Shown here: one piece after another, positions 1-10,412 of the stretch
Layout of the letters: the number at the start of each line of letters is the position of its first letter
Position numbering within the stretch: the first letter of the stretch is position 1
DNA from: Psychrobacter sp. LV10R520-6
GTDB lineage: Bacteria > Pseudomonadota > Gammaproteobacteria > Pseudomonadales > Moraxellaceae
Assembly (NCBI RefSeq): GCF_900182925.1
Contig: NZ_LT900024.1
Location: forward strand, 124,001 to 188,000
Length of the DNA stretch: 64,000 nt
Reading direction: 5' to 3'
Position numbers and translations under genes: made by a program
Notes under the pieces: model-generated
Told to the model about the DNA's origin: nothing
The model's database searches: none
Seen by the model: the letters and a program-made list of their open reading frames with translations, nothing else

Positions 1-3000
1 TTTTTGGTCTATGAGTCTGTTTTAATTTGGTGGGACAATAAGCCGACGTTTTGGCTATTGCGGCTAGTCACTTACGTGTTTTTGATATTAAGTGTGAGTG
101 CCTTGTTTGCACAATTGGTAGCCTTGATTCAGCAGGTGTCAGATCCAGTAGCAACAGGGCTTGAGGGCGTTGCTGGTGGTATTATTGGACTTGAGTTACA
201 AGCGCGTTTGGCCCAGCTATTATCGCAGTGGGGTAGTGTGGCATTTTTGGTAGTATTCGTTATTATTACTGCCACCTTTGCATTCAATATCCATTGGCTG
301 GCTCTTTATCATAAGCTTACCAACTTAGCCTGGTTTGGTTCTAGCGTTAAGGCTGAGGATAGTGTGCAGAATGCCGGGCAAGAAAATGACGCCACACAAC
401 AAAGTAACACCATACAACAAAATACCAAAAGCTTGCTCACTGATGAAGATGCAAAAAACAAGAATGCTCAGCGAGAGAAACCAGACAATGGGCAATTGCC
501 ACTTGAGCTGCAACCTGCTCACAATTCTCTTAACGGCAATCAAGCATCAGATAACAGCGGTCGCTTCAGTGATGTGTTGACAGATTTTTTAGCTAAATCA
601 GGGCTTGGCGCCAGCGTCAAAGCATCTATGGCAGCTGCGGCGGCGAATAATGCTATGAATGATGGCTTACAAACAGCTGCATCTACCCCTAACAGTCATT
701 CTACTAATTTTGCCAATGACTCCCATTCCGCTGCAGCTACCTCTAATCCTACCACCGCAACCGTACGCAAAGTGGAACCTAGTTTTGCATGGAACGACGC
801 AGGTACTGTTGATGATTTATTAGCAAATGGGTCAATGACTGAGCAAAATACGTTTGCTCCTAGTTCTTATAGTAATGCTACAGCTCCTTCAAACGTTGAG
901 TTATCAAATGCTTCAGTATCACAGGTAGGGTCAACTGCGGCTGTAGAAACACCCACGGCTGATTTTACTCCCAACCATGAACAAGGTTCTGTTCAGCAAG
1001 CATCTGATGAGGTGGTCACTAATACGCCAACTGCTGCTGAGTCTAGTACTGCTGAACCACATACTTTAACGTCAAATACTGATAGCTTAAATACTGATAG
1101 CTCAAATGTTGATAGCTTGGCAGACGCTTGGTTAGCAGAGCATGCTCCAGCTCCAGTAGCTGCACCATCAGAATTTACAGAATCAGAAAACGATCATAGC
1201 TCGACTGCTCAACCAGCGCTAAAGACGCCATTAGATTCTGCTAACGATTTATCTGCTGATCTAACTGATGATTCTAAATTATCAAATGCTTCTGAGCCGT
1301 TAATTTCACCTAAAGTACCAAGTGCTTCTCAAGTAGCAAGTATCGTTTCACCAGCACCAGCACCAGCACCAGCACCAGCGAGCACCAGTCATTCACATCA
1401 GCAAGAACCGAGTGCGGTAGCTGATATGACTCCGACCAATACACCACCTGCTAATCCAAAAGCTACTCCAACGGTAGCGACCACTAATTCAGGTGCGACT
1501 GCCAATCAAAGCACAAGAGTTGAGACTGTAATAGATCCTAAATCAACCTTTAGCTTTGCAGTAGCAGATGGTGATTCGAGCAATCATATTACCGACATGA
1601 TGCCAGAAGACGATAAATCGTCTGAAGATGATTTGCATACACCAGTTATGCCTGAAATTCATGATGATGCCGCCTTTTCTCAGCGTTCAAGGTCGATGCA
1701 AACGGCTAAATATCGTGACAGTCTTTCGGCTATTCCAGCGATATCTATTCTTGATAAGCCAGACCCTAATCGCCAGCCTAGCTATACCTTGGCTGAGCTT
1801 GAGCAATTGTCAGAACTGTTAGAAATTAAACTGCAAGATTTTAATGTAAAAGCGGAGGTAGTGAATGCCATTCCTGGGCCGGTAGTTACGCGCTTTGAAG
1901 TGGAACTGGCTGCTGGTGTAAAAGCCAGTAAAGTGACGGGTATTTCACGCGATTTGGCGCGCTCGCTATCAATGGCGTCTCTGCGTGTAGTCGAGGTCAT
2001 TCCGGGCAAGCCTTATATCGGTATCGAAGTACCTAATAAAAAGCGTGAAATGGTGCGCTTAATTGAGCTGCTCGATACCGAAAAATTTAACGACCCCAAA
2101 GCGCAAATCAGCATGGCAATGGGTAAAGATATTGGCGGTAAAGCGATTATTACTGACCTTGCGCGTGCGCCACACATGTTGGTCGCTGGTACGACAGGTT
2201 CGGGTAAATCAGTACTGGTCAACGCCATGCTGCTATCGATGCTACTCAAATATACGCCTAGTGAGCTGCGGCTTATCTTGATTGACCCTAAGCAGCTTGA
2301 GCTTGCCAACTATAATGACATTCCGCATCTGCTGACTCCCGTAGTTACCGATATGACAGAAGCGGCCAGTAGCTTGTCATGGTGTGTGGCAGAAATGGAG
2401 CGCCGTTATCAGCTCATGAGCTTGCTTAAAGTCCGTAAATTAGACGAGTTTAACAAGAAAGTCCGCGCTGCTGAAAAAGCAGGCAATCCGATGATAGATC
2501 CTCTATGGCGCCCCAACGATAATGTGAGTATCAGCCAAGCACCTAAGCTTAAGACTCTACCAATGATTGTCATTGTTGCCGATGAGTTTGCCGACATGAT
2601 CATGCAGGTGGGCAAGCAGGCTGAAGAGCTAATCACCCGTCTCGCACAAAAATCGCGGGCGGCAGGGATTCATTTAATACTTGCGACCCAGCGTCCATCA
2701 GTAGATGTCATTACCGGCTTAATTAAAGCCAATATTCCAGTACGGGCGGCTCTGCGGGTTAACTCTAAAGTAGATTCGCGGACGATTTTGGATAGTGGCG
2801 GTGCTGAAGATATGCTTGGTAATGGTGATATGCTGTTCTTAGGCCCAGGACAAATTGAGCCAGATCGCGTTCATGGGGCTTATGTTAGTGATGAAGAGGT
2901 CAATAGCATTTGTGATGCGTGGCGTGAACGCGGCGCGCCCGATTATATTGATAATATGGCAGGTAATTTTGAATTGTCTAGTCCCGGTGGCGGCAGTACG

Positions 3001-3201
3001 ACCAGCGCCTCTGGTGAAGATGATGATCTTTATAATGATGCAGTCGGTTTTATTATGGAGACCCGTAAGGTTTCAGCCTCTAGTATTCAGCGCAAGTTCA
3101 GTATCGGCTATAACCGCGCAGCAAGGATTGTTGACTCGATGGAAGAGGCCGGACTGGTCAGCTCTATGGGTAAAAGTGGCAAGCGTGAGCTGCTAATGTA
3201 G
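1..3201 (+). CDS. ftsK: DNA translocase FtsK (5' end outside window)
   Basis: Septum-anchored DNA pump that segregates chromosome dimers and activates XerCD at dif. The visible frame runs in from the window edge; the first possible codon (TTG at 4) is not a true start, so part of the N-terminal membrane domain is missing. Two or three hydrophobic segments remain within residues 1-105, followed by a long Ser/Thr/Ala/Asp-rich linker (about 110-570) with short repeats. The motor follows: Walker A GTTGSGKS near residue 730, Walker B region IVIVADEFADM near 855, and ATQRPSVDVITGLIK. The C-terminal gamma winged helix (about 1005-1065, QRKFSIGYNRAARIVD) is the KOPS-reading domain. A rho-independent terminator follows the stop. 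Identification is certain. Confidence 0.96.
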   Translation, partial: FLVYESVLIWWDNKPTFWLLRLVTYVFLILSVSALFAQLVALIQQVSDPVATGLEGVAGGIIGLELQARLAQLLSQWGSVAFLVVFVIITATFAFNIHWLALYHKLTNLAWFGSSVKAEDSVQNAGQENDATQQSNTIQQNTKSLLTDEDAKNKNAQREKPDNGQLPLELQPAHNSLNGNQASDNSGRFSDVLTDFLAKSGLGASVKASMAAAAANNAMNDGLQTAASTPNSHSTNFANDSHSAAATSNPTTATVRKVEPSFAWNDAGTVDDLLANGSMTEQNTFAPSSYSNATAPSNVELSNASVSQVGSTAAVETPTADFTPNHEQGSVQQASDEVVTNTPTAAESSTAEPHTLTSNTDSLNTDSSNVDSLADAWLAEHAPAPVAAPSEFTESENDHSSTAQPALKTPLDSANDLSADLTDDSKLSNASEPLISPKVPSASQVASIVSPAPAPAPAPASTSHSHQQEPSAVADMTPTNTPPANPKATPTVATTNSGATANQSTRVETVIDPKSTFSFAVADGDSSNHITDMMPEDDKSSEDDLHTPVMPEIHDDAAFSQRSRSMQTAKYRDSLSAIPAISILDKPDPNRQPSYTLAELEQLSELLEIKLQDFNVKAEVVNAIPGPVVTRFEVELAAGVKASKVTGISRDLARSLSMASLRVVEVIPGKPYIGIEVPNKKREMVRLIELLDTEKFNDPKAQISMAMGKDIGGKAIITDLARAPHMLVAGTTGSGKSVLVNAMLLSMLLKYTPSELRLILIDPKQLELANYNDIPHLLTPVVTDMTEAASSLSWCVAEMERRYQLMSLLKVRKLDEFNKKVRAAEKAGNPMIDPLWRPNDNVSISQAPKLKTLPMIVIVADEFADMIMQVGKQAEELITRLAQKSRAAGIHLILATQRPSVDVITGLIKANIPVRAALRVNSKVDSRTILDSGGAEDMLGNGDMLFLGPGQIEPDRVHGAYVSDEEVNSICDAWRERGAPDYIDNMAGNFELSSPGGGSTTSASGEDDDLYNDAVGFIMETRKVSASSIQRKFSIGYNRAARIVDSMEEAGLVSSMGKSGKRELLM

Positions 3202-3228
3202 GATTGTTAAATCTGCTTGAGCAAAGAG

Positions 3229-3260
3229 AAGACGAGTTACGAGAGTAGCTCGTCTTTTTT
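3229..3260 (+). terminator. Rho-independent terminator after ftsK
   Basis: Stem AAGACGAG / CTCGTCTT with a 12-nt loop followed by a run of six T. It lies 28 nt past the ftsK stop. It also overlaps the 5' part of the longest reading of the next small ORF, which argues that this ORF starts later. Confidence 0.8.
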
Positions 3261-3297
3261 GATTCAAAATGAGTCCTACACAATGTTAGGATCAAGA

Positions 3298-3528
3298 ATG
3301 AGAAGTATTGTATGTAGCTTGCTTGCCGCTTTAATTGGTTTATCAAGGCTAGCATTGGGTATCATTGCACTGTTTAATCCAGACGTGTTTGAGCTATATT
3401 TTTTTATGGACGCTTTAATCGGCGGTAGCATTTTAGGATGCTATGGTATTTTTGGTAGAGCTTTATTTTTGCAAGAGAAAAGGAATGGAAACAGTGATAA
3501 CCATACTATGCAAACAGCATTTAAGTAA
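3298..3528 (+). CDS. Small membrane protein, function unknown
   Basis: 76-residue protein, if started at the ATG at 3298, which has AGGA 7 nt upstream. The same frame stays open back to a TTG at 3217, but that part overlaps the ftsK terminator. The protein has two hydrophobic segments (about residues 3-21 and 29-53) and a short polar tail ending KRNGNSDNHT. No family is recognised. An upstream ATG at 3283 is also possible. Confidence 0.45.
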   Translation: MRSIVCSLLAALIGLSRLALGIIALFNPDVFELYFFMDALIGGSILGCYGIFGRALFLQEKRNGNSDNHTMQTAFK

Positions 3529-3695
3529 AAAATGCCATCGAACAGCTATAGAGAAAAGTAAATAAATAAGATTAAATATACGATATTTTCGATACAAGTT
3601 ATTCTACTGACTGGTCATTATCCTTCTGGTGTCTGTTGCCCTTTGTTTTAACGCGCTATACTCAGTCAACACTTATATACCAAGGAAGGTCAGGA

Positions 3696-5189
3696 ATGTT
3701 TAAAGAATATACCCAATATGATGCGCTAGGATTAGCAGCATTAGTAAATTCAAAAGACGTCAGCGCCAAGGAATTGCTGGATGCAGCCGTTGATAGGGCC
3801 AATAGTCTTAATCCCAAATTGAACGCCATCATTCACCGTTTTAATGAGCGCGCTTATGAAGCAGCGCAAGCAGGACTGCCAGCAGGTGCGTTCACTGGTG
3901 TGCCTTATTTACTCAAAGACTTATCGTTTGATTTTGCTGATGAGCCGCTGACTATGGGTAGTCGTAGCGTCAATATCGTGACTGACTACGATAGTGAAAT
4001 CGTCAAACGTATGAAATCAACAGGCGTAAATACCTTTGGTAAGACCAATACCCCTGAATTTGGCTTAATTATCACTACCGAACCCAAAGCGCATGGCGTA
4101 GCGCACAACCCCTTTAAAAAAGGCTATAGCACTGGAGGCTCGTCAGGCGGTAGCGCATCGGCCGTGGCCAGCGGCATTGTACCGATGGCAGGAGCAGGCG
4201 ACGGTGGTGGCTCGATACGCTTTCCTGCGGCATGGTGCGGGACGTTTGGGCTGAAACCAAGTCGCGGTCGCAATCCAGTAGGTCCGTCAATTGGTGAAGG
4301 GTGGGATGGTGCCAACGCCGATCACGTTATCACTCGCAGCGTTCGTGATAGTGCAGCGATGCTCGATGCGACCAGTGGCGCTGAAATTGGTGCGCCTTAC
4401 GTCATTGCACCACCTGAGGGATCTTTTTTGCAAGCAGCCATGCGCGCTCCTAGACCTCTAACGATTGCCTTGCATAAACAGCCCTTGGTTGCCAATACCG
4501 TAGTGGACAAGGAGGTCTTAGCAGTACTTGAGCAGACTGCTGCCCAGTTAGAAGCGATGGGTCATCGCGTTATTCCTGCTGAGCCTACTATTAATATTGA
4601 TAAGTTCTGGCATGACTTTTTGGTGGTAGTCTGCGCGCATACCGCCTTTACTATTGATAATGTCGAGCGCTGTTTTGGGGCTGAGCACGTAAAAAATCTC
4701 GAACCGCAAACCTATAATATGGCAATGCTTGGACGTTCGTTGTCGGCGGTGGACTTGGTTCATGCCAAACATGGCTGGCATAACAGCCAATATCAGACTG
4801 GGAAGCTGCTGACTGAATACGATATGATTCTGTGTCCGACCGTGCCTACGCCTGCGGTGAAGCATGGCATATTACCGGCAAGTCGTAAGGATGAGATGCT
4901 GATGCGTAGCGCTGGAATGCTTAATAAAGGCTTTAATATGGGTAAATTTGCCTTTAGCTCGGGTATGATTGAGAAACTTAGCGCGCCAGTGTTAGGTAAA
5001 ATGGGTTTTACTATACTAGGTAATATCACTGGATTACCCGCCATGTCGTTGCCACTAGGCATGAGTAAAAAAGGTTTGCCTATCGGCATGCAGCTGATTG
5101 GGCGCATGAATGACGAGACTACGTTATTGAGTGTAGCAGGGGAAATGGAGCGTGCAGGTCTGTTTACCAAATCGGCTTTTGAACTATAG
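3696..5189 (+). CDS. Amidase signature family hydrolase (6-aminohexanoate-cyclic-dimer hydrolase type)
   Basis: 497-residue amidase of the Ser-cisSer-Lys class, hydrolysing C-N amide bonds. The catalytic Lys is in YLLKDLSF. The glycine/serine-rich signature is [13 protein letters not shown], and the nucleophile region is [15 protein letters not shown] followed by GLKPSRGR. The GGGSIRFPA...KPSRGR form resembles NylA-like amidases more than GatA. There are no GatB/C neighbours, so a role in tRNA amidation is unlikely; the natural substrate is unknown. The start at 3696 is chosen because AAGGAAGG lies 6 nt upstream; an in-frame start at 3636 would add 20 residues. No signal peptide, so probably cytoplasmic. 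Confidence 0.85.
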   Translation: MFKEYTQYDALGLAALVNSKDVSAKELLDAAVDRANSLNPKLNAIIHRFNERAYEAAQAGLPAGAFTGVPYLLKDLSFDFADEPLTMGSRSVNIVTDYDSEIVKRMKSTGVNTFGKTNTPEFGLIITTEPKAHGVAHNPFKKGYSTGGSSGGSASAVASGIVPMAGAGDGGGSIRFPAAWCGTFGLKPSRGRNPVGPSIGEGWDGANADHVITRSVRDSAAMLDATSGAEIGAPYVIAPPEGSFLQAAMRAPRPLTIALHKQPLVANTVVDKEVLAVLEQTAAQLEAMGHRVIPAEPTINIDKFWHDFLVVVCAHTAFTIDNVERCFGAEHVKNLEPQTYNMAMLGRSLSAVDLVHAKHGWHNSQYQTGKLLTEYDMILCPTVPTPAVKHGILPASRKDEMLMRSAGMLNKGFNMGKFAFSSGMIEKLSAPVLGKMGFTILGNITGLPAMSLPLGMSKKGLPIGMQLIGRMNDETTLLSVAGEMERAGLFTKSAFEL

Positions 5190-5426
5190 CACTCACAAAA
5201 GTAACTGTGTTTCTATGTTTGTAATGACGTCTTGTAATTATTAAACGTAGTTATTGTATTATAAAAATGATGCAGTATGGTTGGAAGACTTTCTGAAGCC
5301 TTTGAAGTAGCGATATCGCATAGCAAGCGAGAAAATTACTTTCAGCCATACGAATACTAGCTATGGAGTATTTGATGAGTGTGGCTATTTTATTTGGTAT
5401 TAACTCTAAAACCAATCAAAGGGCTA

Positions 5427-6326
5427 TTAATCAAAGCGATAAATATCCATACCTAAGCTATGATGGGCCATACTTTCATGAACAACAGAGACCCGTTGAC
5501 CAGCCCCTAATGCAAAGAATAATGGTAATAAATGTTCATCACTTGGGTGGATATTTTGATAATCGGGATACTGTTGCCAATCTAACGCAGTAGGAATGTC
5601 CGTTTTAAGCTGTTGCAGTAACCACAGTTTAAAGTCTTTGGCGGCCGAGTCGATACTAGCTGCTTCCCAGCGTAATTTTTGTAAATTATGAGTAATATTC
5701 CCTGAGCCAATAATCATTATTTGCTCATCAAGTAAACGCGCCAGCTGTGCGCCTAACTGATAGCAAGCGATACTGTCATAATGCTGTGGTAAGGAGATTT
5801 GGACGATAGGGACATCGGCTTGAGGATATAGATGCCGAAGCGGTGCCCATACGCCATGATCACAAACTCGTATCGGATTGACACTACAAGCGATATCGTG
5901 CGCATTCAACTGCTGGGCAAGTGACTCAGCAAGCGGAGCATGACCTGCCGCCGGATACTCTAATTGATATAACTCAGGATCTAAGCCCGAAAAGTCATGC
6001 CATGTTTTTGGCTGAGGGTTGCTGCTGATTTCAAGCTTAGAGGACAACCAATGCGCAGACATAATGACAATCGCACGCGGCTTGGGCAAGTTTTGTCCCA
6101 TACGTGCCAATGCGCTAGTCGTTGCGGACTGTTCAATAGCAAGGGTTGGGGCACCATGCGAGATAAATAGCGCTGGCAAGCGCGCCGCATTCGTCAATCC
6201 GGCAGGCGCATCTTCCCAAGCCACCGCCGCAGATATAGGCGTGGCTGCGTCGGCAACATTGCGATTATGAACGCGATATTGATTAGGATGGGAGACGTTA
6301 GGTTTAGCAGGTTTTGAATAGCTCAT
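5427..6326 (-). CDS. ygiD: LigB-type extradiol dioxygenase, DODA/YgiD family
   Basis: 299-residue protein of the 4,5-DOPA extradiol dioxygenase family (class III ring-cleavage enzymes; E. coli YgiD). Candidate metal-binding histidines lie in LFISHGAPTL, IVIMSAHWLS, CDHGVWAPLRHLYP and GSGNITHNL, in the family order. About 45 extra N-terminal residues precede the conserved LPALFISHG block, so a later start is possible. Downstream of rlmH on the same strand with a 150-nt gap. The natural phenolic substrate is not evident. Confidence 0.85.
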   Translation of the reverse strand: MSYSKPAKPNVSHPNQYRVHNRNVADAATPISAAVAWEDAPAGLTNAARLPALFISHGAPTLAIEQSATTSALARMGQNLPKPRAIVIMSAHWLSSKLEISSNPQPKTWHDFSGLDPELYQLEYPAAGHAPLAESLAQQLNAHDIACSVNPIRVCDHGVWAPLRHLYPQADVPIVQISLPQHYDSIACYQLGAQLARLLDEQIMIIGSGNITHNLQKLRWEAASIDSAAKDFKLWLLQQLKTDIPTALDWQQYPDYQNIHPSDEHLLPLFFALGAGQRVSVVHESMAHHSLGMDIYRFD

Positions 6327-6476
6327 GCAAAGTTTATTAGGGCGCGCGCGGGTTTTTCAATCTGTTTTACTATTACTATTTTATAGCTGTGAGTTTTCCA
6401 CTTGTTTTATTTAACTATTGTTAAATACCAGTCTCTAAATGCCAATCTTTAAATGTCGCTTTTTAATTGCCATCTT

Positions 6477-6965
6477 TCAATTACCACGATGATAAGGATG
6501 ATTGTGATTGATACTCATCGCCCGATATAACTGTTCCATTAACACCACACGTACTAAGGGATGCGGCAGTGTCAGCGCTGATAACGACCATTTCACATCT
6601 GCCTTTGCCAATACTTCCTGTGATACCCCATCTGCGCCGCCAATGACCAGCGCAATATCATCACCTTGCTGCATGGCCTCCGCCAGTTTATCAGCCAAGC
6701 CTTCCGTCGATAGCATCTTACCTTTGACATCTAATACCCACAGCTGTTCGCGTCCAGCTGTAGCGTGGGCGGCTAATATTGTCTGTCCTTCTTGCTCACG
6801 GTACTGCGCTAAATTGGCGTCAGACGGACTTTTAGCACGTTTGGCAGCAGCAAGTTCAACGATTTCGGTGCTCAGCATCGGTTGAATACGTTTATAATAT
6901 TCATTAAAACCGCTTTGCACCCAACTGGGCATTTTATTACCAACGGTCAAAAGTCGTACTTTCAT
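6477..6965 (-). CDS. rlmH: 23S rRNA (pseudouridine1915-N3)-methyltransferase RlmH
   Basis: 162 residues, the usual RlmH length. SPOUT methyltransferase that uses S-adenosylmethionine to modify helix 69 of 23S rRNA. The trefoil-knot motifs are clear: LVIGGADGVSQEV in the middle and LPHPLVRVVLMEQLYRA plus NHNHPYHRG at the C terminus. AGGA precedes the ATG by about 10 nt. Not next to rsfS here. Confidence 0.95.
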   Translation of the reverse strand: MKVRLLTVGNKMPSWVQSGFNEYYKRIQPMLSTEIVELAAAKRAKSPSDANLAQYREQEGQTILAAHATAGREQLWVLDVKGKMLSTEGLADKLAEAMQQGDDIALVIGGADGVSQEVLAKADVKWSLSALTLPHPLVRVVLMEQLYRAMSINHNHPYHRGN

Positions 6966-7067
6966 TGCTAGTTGTCCTTTATATTCTATAGTTATAATGA
7001 AGGTTATAATAAAAATAAGGTTTATTTCACTTTATTTGAGTCGTTTTTATATGACGACCAGACTTCA

Positions 7068-7598
7068 TCAATCGGTCAATGGTGCAAGTGTCTCAGCGAC
7101 GGTATCATTGTCTGACGCCTCTTTATTTTTAGGAATAACGGTTAGTTTGGCATCAGATTCAAAAACAACGGCCTCAACATCATCTAGGTTCCTAATACCG
7201 TCGGAACGCATGGCGCATTCAATCTCTTGACGGGTCAGGCGTTCATCGCGCATGGCCTCCGGCAAAAACTGCCCTTGATAGAAGACGATACGCGGCTCAG
7301 ACAATAGAACGCTGCTAAATTGTGGTGATATAGAAGCATATTTGGTCACCACAAACTGCAACATGTATAGCACTACGATAGATACACCACCTTCTATGAA
7401 GGGAATGCTTTCGAGCAAAATGGTACTGGCTCCCAAGGAACCGATCATCACGGTAACAATCCAATCAAAATTATTAAGCTGGGAGGTGGCGCGCTTGCCA
7501 GAGATTTTGGTGGTGACAACAATGAGGACATAAACCATGACTGCTGTCAGGACGATACGGCCAAGCTTGTCTATACTATCAAAAATTAACATATCCAT
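7068..7598 (-). CDS. DUF421 / YetF-like membrane protein
   Basis: About 176 residues from the ATG at 7598, which has AGGAG 8 nt upstream. A longer frame begins at 7646 without a ribosome site. Three N-terminal transmembrane segments (about residues 12-31, 41-60, 65-84) are followed by a soluble YetF domain with SEPRIVFYQGQ and MRDERLTRQEIECAMRSDGI, the typical DUF421 layout. The family's biochemical role is poorly known. The short acidic C-terminal tail is variable. Confidence 0.8.
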   Translation of the reverse strand: MDMLIFDSIDKLGRIVLTAVMVYVLIVVTTKISGKRATSQLNNFDWIVTVMIGSLGASTILLESIPFIEGGVSIVVLYMLQFVVTKYASISPQFSSVLLSEPRIVFYQGQFLPEAMRDERLTRQEIECAMRSDGIRNLDDVEAVVFESDAKLTVIPKNKEASDNDTVAETLAPLTD

Positions 7599-7745
7599 GA
7601 TGCTCGCTCCTAGTGATGATGTTGGGTCGCTCGTACATAAAGACACGACCGCTTTAAGTTAGCCTAACGGAATTTGCTTAGCAAGGGTGAAAAAAGTTTG
7701 TAGCATGTTCGGGTTAAAAGCACATACGGTTCGTTTATGAGTATT

Positions 7746-8237
7746 TTATTTAGGGGCAAGCAGTCGATTAAATATCCAAATACCTAGGCGAGCACTGACC
7801 AAGGTCAGTAGCAATATCATCACTAGCGCACTTAGCAGCGGTAAGGGCTGCTGAACTGTCATTTCAATTAAGACTTCACGGCTGACAGCATCGAAAAGAA
7901 ATAGCCATAAACCAAGCAAATAAATGGTGGTCAGTAACCAAACCGCTCCAATACTACCTATGGTAAGGCGATTCATCTCGCTGTTTGTGAGCGCGCGGTG
8001 TTGATGCTTGATGAATTTATTTACCGCAATATATGCGCCAATTAGAATGGATAAGGCCGTCACCAGCTGCGAGCTGAGCGGTATTTGGGTTTGAATCATC
8101 ATAAATATGGCGCTAGCAAGAATATAACCAACCGCAAAAAAGCCCACGTATTGTACCAAGTGGGTCTTTTGGGATTGCCCAGAACGGTTTGGTTGAACCT
8201 GACGCTTCTTGCTAAGATTGGGCATTGTGCGTGACAT
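7746..8237 (-). CDS. Conserved inner-membrane protein, function unknown
   Basis: 163 residues with a basic N-terminus and four predicted transmembrane helices (roughly 28-46, 52-70, 93-117, 132-153). No recognisable domain. AGG precedes the ATG by about 8 nt. It lies on the same strand between the PBP4 homologue and the YetF-like gene, but the gaps are over 100 nt, so an operon is uncertain. Confidence 0.55.
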   Translation of the reverse strand: MSRTMPNLSKKRQVQPNRSGQSQKTHLVQYVGFFAVGYILASAIFMMIQTQIPLSSQLVTALSILIGAYIAVNKFIKHQHRALTNSEMNRLTIGSIGAVWLLTTIYLLGLWLFLFDAVSREVLIEMTVQQPLPLLSALVMILLLTLVSARLGIWIFNRLLAPK

Positions 8238-8362
8238 AAGCTTGCCTATACTAAGATTAAAAAATAATGTAATTAGAAAACATCGTAATTAAAAGGGTAA
8301 TACTTGCTTTTTAGCGCCTACCTGTCACACCCATAAGACCAGAAGAGTCTTCTGGATGACTA

Positions 8363-10297
8363 TTAGTGCTGGGCCGTCCAGTCCAACATGGCATCTAATA
8401 CTGGTCTTGCAGTATAAGGGTTTAATGCCTGCTTGGTGTTAATCAATCCTACCACGGTATAGTCCTTACCTGATTGCCCTTTGACATAACCTGCCATTGC
8501 AGTGACGTTTTTTAAGGTACCGGTCTTTATCCATGCGCGTCCAATCGCGGCTGAGTCCGGTAAGCGTTCGCTATGAGCCGCGATAGTACCAGTAACGCCA
8601 GCCACGCCCAAGGAATCGACATAAGCACCAAAGCTTGGGTGGTTATAAGTGTAGGTTAATAGCTCGCTTAAGTTGGCCGCGGTAACGGTACAGTCGCGGC
8701 ATAATCCTGAACCATTGGTCAGATGCGGCGGCGCTGTGGTTAGATTCATTTGCCACCACTGATTAATGCTCTGTAGCGCGGCTGGATAGTCGGTAGGTTT
8801 TGGCTGACCAAATTGGTATAAGCTGGTTGCGCCTGTTGTATTAGCATGAGCCAGATCAGTTTTGGCTAAATTACCTTGACCATAAGCACCCAATGACAAT
8901 GCCACTTGCTCGGCCATGACATTGTTAGAGAAGTGGTTGATATCATATATTTGCTGGACAAGTGGCAGCGATGGATAGCTAACAATGGGCAGTGGCGAGA
9001 GTGGCAGTGATGCCAAACTGTTTTTTGTTTGGTTAGTTTTAGCAGATTTATAAGGTGTTTCTTGCGTAAGCACTTTTCCGCTAAGCGTATTACCCAGCTG
9101 TTGCCATTTTTCGGCGACCACGCGGGCGGCAAAGTCCTTGGCATTGGGATAGGCCACATAAAATAAATGCTTACCGCAACTGTCTGGCAGCTTGGCGTTG
9201 AGCGTTAATTTATCCGCTTGCCACTGCGGTGCTAAACTGCGTTTGGCTCGAGCACAAGCGGCTGGGCGTGTATTGATTAAACTGGGCAGCTGATAGTTTG
9301 CCAGCTGGGGAGTATAAATCAGCTGCGCTTGTCCCTTATCTAGCGGATAACTTTGAATACCCATACTGCTAAAGTTAACCAAAAACCCATCAGGACTGGC
9401 GTTATAAGGACGCAGCGGGGCGTTATCAAAGTCAGCAGGATTCTTACTAACATTTTTAAAGATAGCGCTATCGATAATGATGTCACCATCAATATGATGA
9501 ATACCTGTTTTCTGTACTTTATACAGCAGTTGTTGCAGGCGCTTGTGAGTCATTTTTGGATCACCGCTGCCTTGAATAATGAGGTCACCGTACAGACGAT
9601 TGCCAATTATCATTCCGGTATGGTAAACCCGCGTGTGCCAAACAAAGTCAGCGCCCAACGTATCTAGAGCAATAAAGGTAGTAATGAGCTTCATGGTGCT
9701 GGCAGGCAGGCGTGCGATATTGGGTTCATGGCTGAGCAAAGGCGCTGCTACAGGTTTGATAGAGGGTGAAGCGCTCTTAATATCAGTAGAAGGAGTAGTA
9801 ATGCCAGAGCTCATTGGTAGTATTGAGGGTGTACTTTTGACACTTTGGTAAGTATAAGCATCATCGGTATAAGCGTGGAGTTGACTTTCTTTTTGTTGAA
9901 TGTCCTGCTTACTGACCGTAATAACCGTACTTTCTTTAATAGTAAGGGTCGTGTTTGCTGCAGGTACCGGACTACTATTATTAGGGGTGTTATGATTGAG
10001 ACTACTATCAATAACTTGAATTGGAAGTGGCAAGCGACTGGCATTCTTCTCGCCGACTGGGGTTATGAGGATACTAATATCAGTAGGCGTTAACTCTGCC
10101 CGAGTGAGCGCCGTTTGAATGGCTTCTGGCAATGCAGCCTGAGCGCTGAGCGGTGCTAATAAGGCCAATCCTAGCAGGGTATTTAGCTTGGTGCGCGACT
10201 TAATGTGGGGTGGTGACATCGCAATAAGGTAAGTACTGGGAGCGTTACTGGTGGCGCTAACTGAAAAGGTATGAAAAAGTTGAGAAGTAGCTCGCAT
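8363..10297 (-). CDS. dacB: D-alanyl-D-alanine carboxypeptidase/endopeptidase, PBP4 type (peptidase S13)
   Basis: 644-residue periplasmic penicillin-binding protein that cleaves D-Ala-D-Ala ends and cross-links of peptidoglycan. Active-site motifs are in family order: STMK at residues 200-203 (Ser200 nucleophile), SNN near 460 and KTG near 590. The signal peptide is the hydrophobic stretch around residues 38-55 (LLGLALLAPLSAQA). The start is uncertain: Met27 (position 10219) would give a more normal signal peptide, and neither start has a strong ribosome site. Residues about 95-192 form an unusual Ser/Thr/Pro-rich low-complexity insert before the catalytic domain, making it longer than E. coli DacB (477 aa). 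Confidence 0.88.
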   Translation of the reverse strand: MRATSQLFHTFSVSATSNAPSTYLIAMSPPHIKSRTKLNTLLGLALLAPLSAQAALPEAIQTALTRAELTPTDISILITPVGEKNASRLPLPIQVIDSSLNHNTPNNSSPVPAANTTLTIKESTVITVSKQDIQQKESQLHAYTDDAYTYQSVKSTPSILPMSSGITTPSTDIKSASPSIKPVAAPLLSHEPNIARLPASTMKLITTFIALDTLGADFVWHTRVYHTGMIIGNRLYGDLIIQGSGDPKMTHKRLQQLLYKVQKTGIHHIDGDIIIDSAIFKNVSKNPADFDNAPLRPYNASPDGFLVNFSSMGIQSYPLDKGQAQLIYTPQLANYQLPSLINTRPAACARAKRSLAPQWQADKLTLNAKLPDSCGKHLFYVAYPNAKDFAARVVAEKWQQLGNTLSGKVLTQETPYKSAKTNQTKNSLASLPLSPLPIVSYPSLPLVQQIYDINHFSNNVMAEQVALSLGAYGQGNLAKTDLAHANTTGATSLYQFGQPKPTDYPAALQSINQWWQMNLTTAPPHLTNGSGLCRDCTVTAANLSELLTYTYNHPSFGAYVDSLGVAGVTGTIAAHSERLPDSAAIGRAWIKTGTLKNVTAMAGYVKGQSGKDYTVVGLINTKQALNPYTARPVLDAMLDWTAQH

Positions 10298-10412
10298 GGG
10301 AAATCTATCGTCAGGTATTAAAAACCATCCATAGTAACATGAGTTGTTAAGTGAGCGTAGGCACAGTATAGGGATAAAAGGATTGCAGGGGCAAACTTGC
10401 CAAAGATAAACG

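Noticed and set aside
3217..3297. TTG-started N-terminal extension of the small ORF after ftsK
   Set aside because: Overlaps the ftsK terminator; the ATG at 3298 has a ribosome site.
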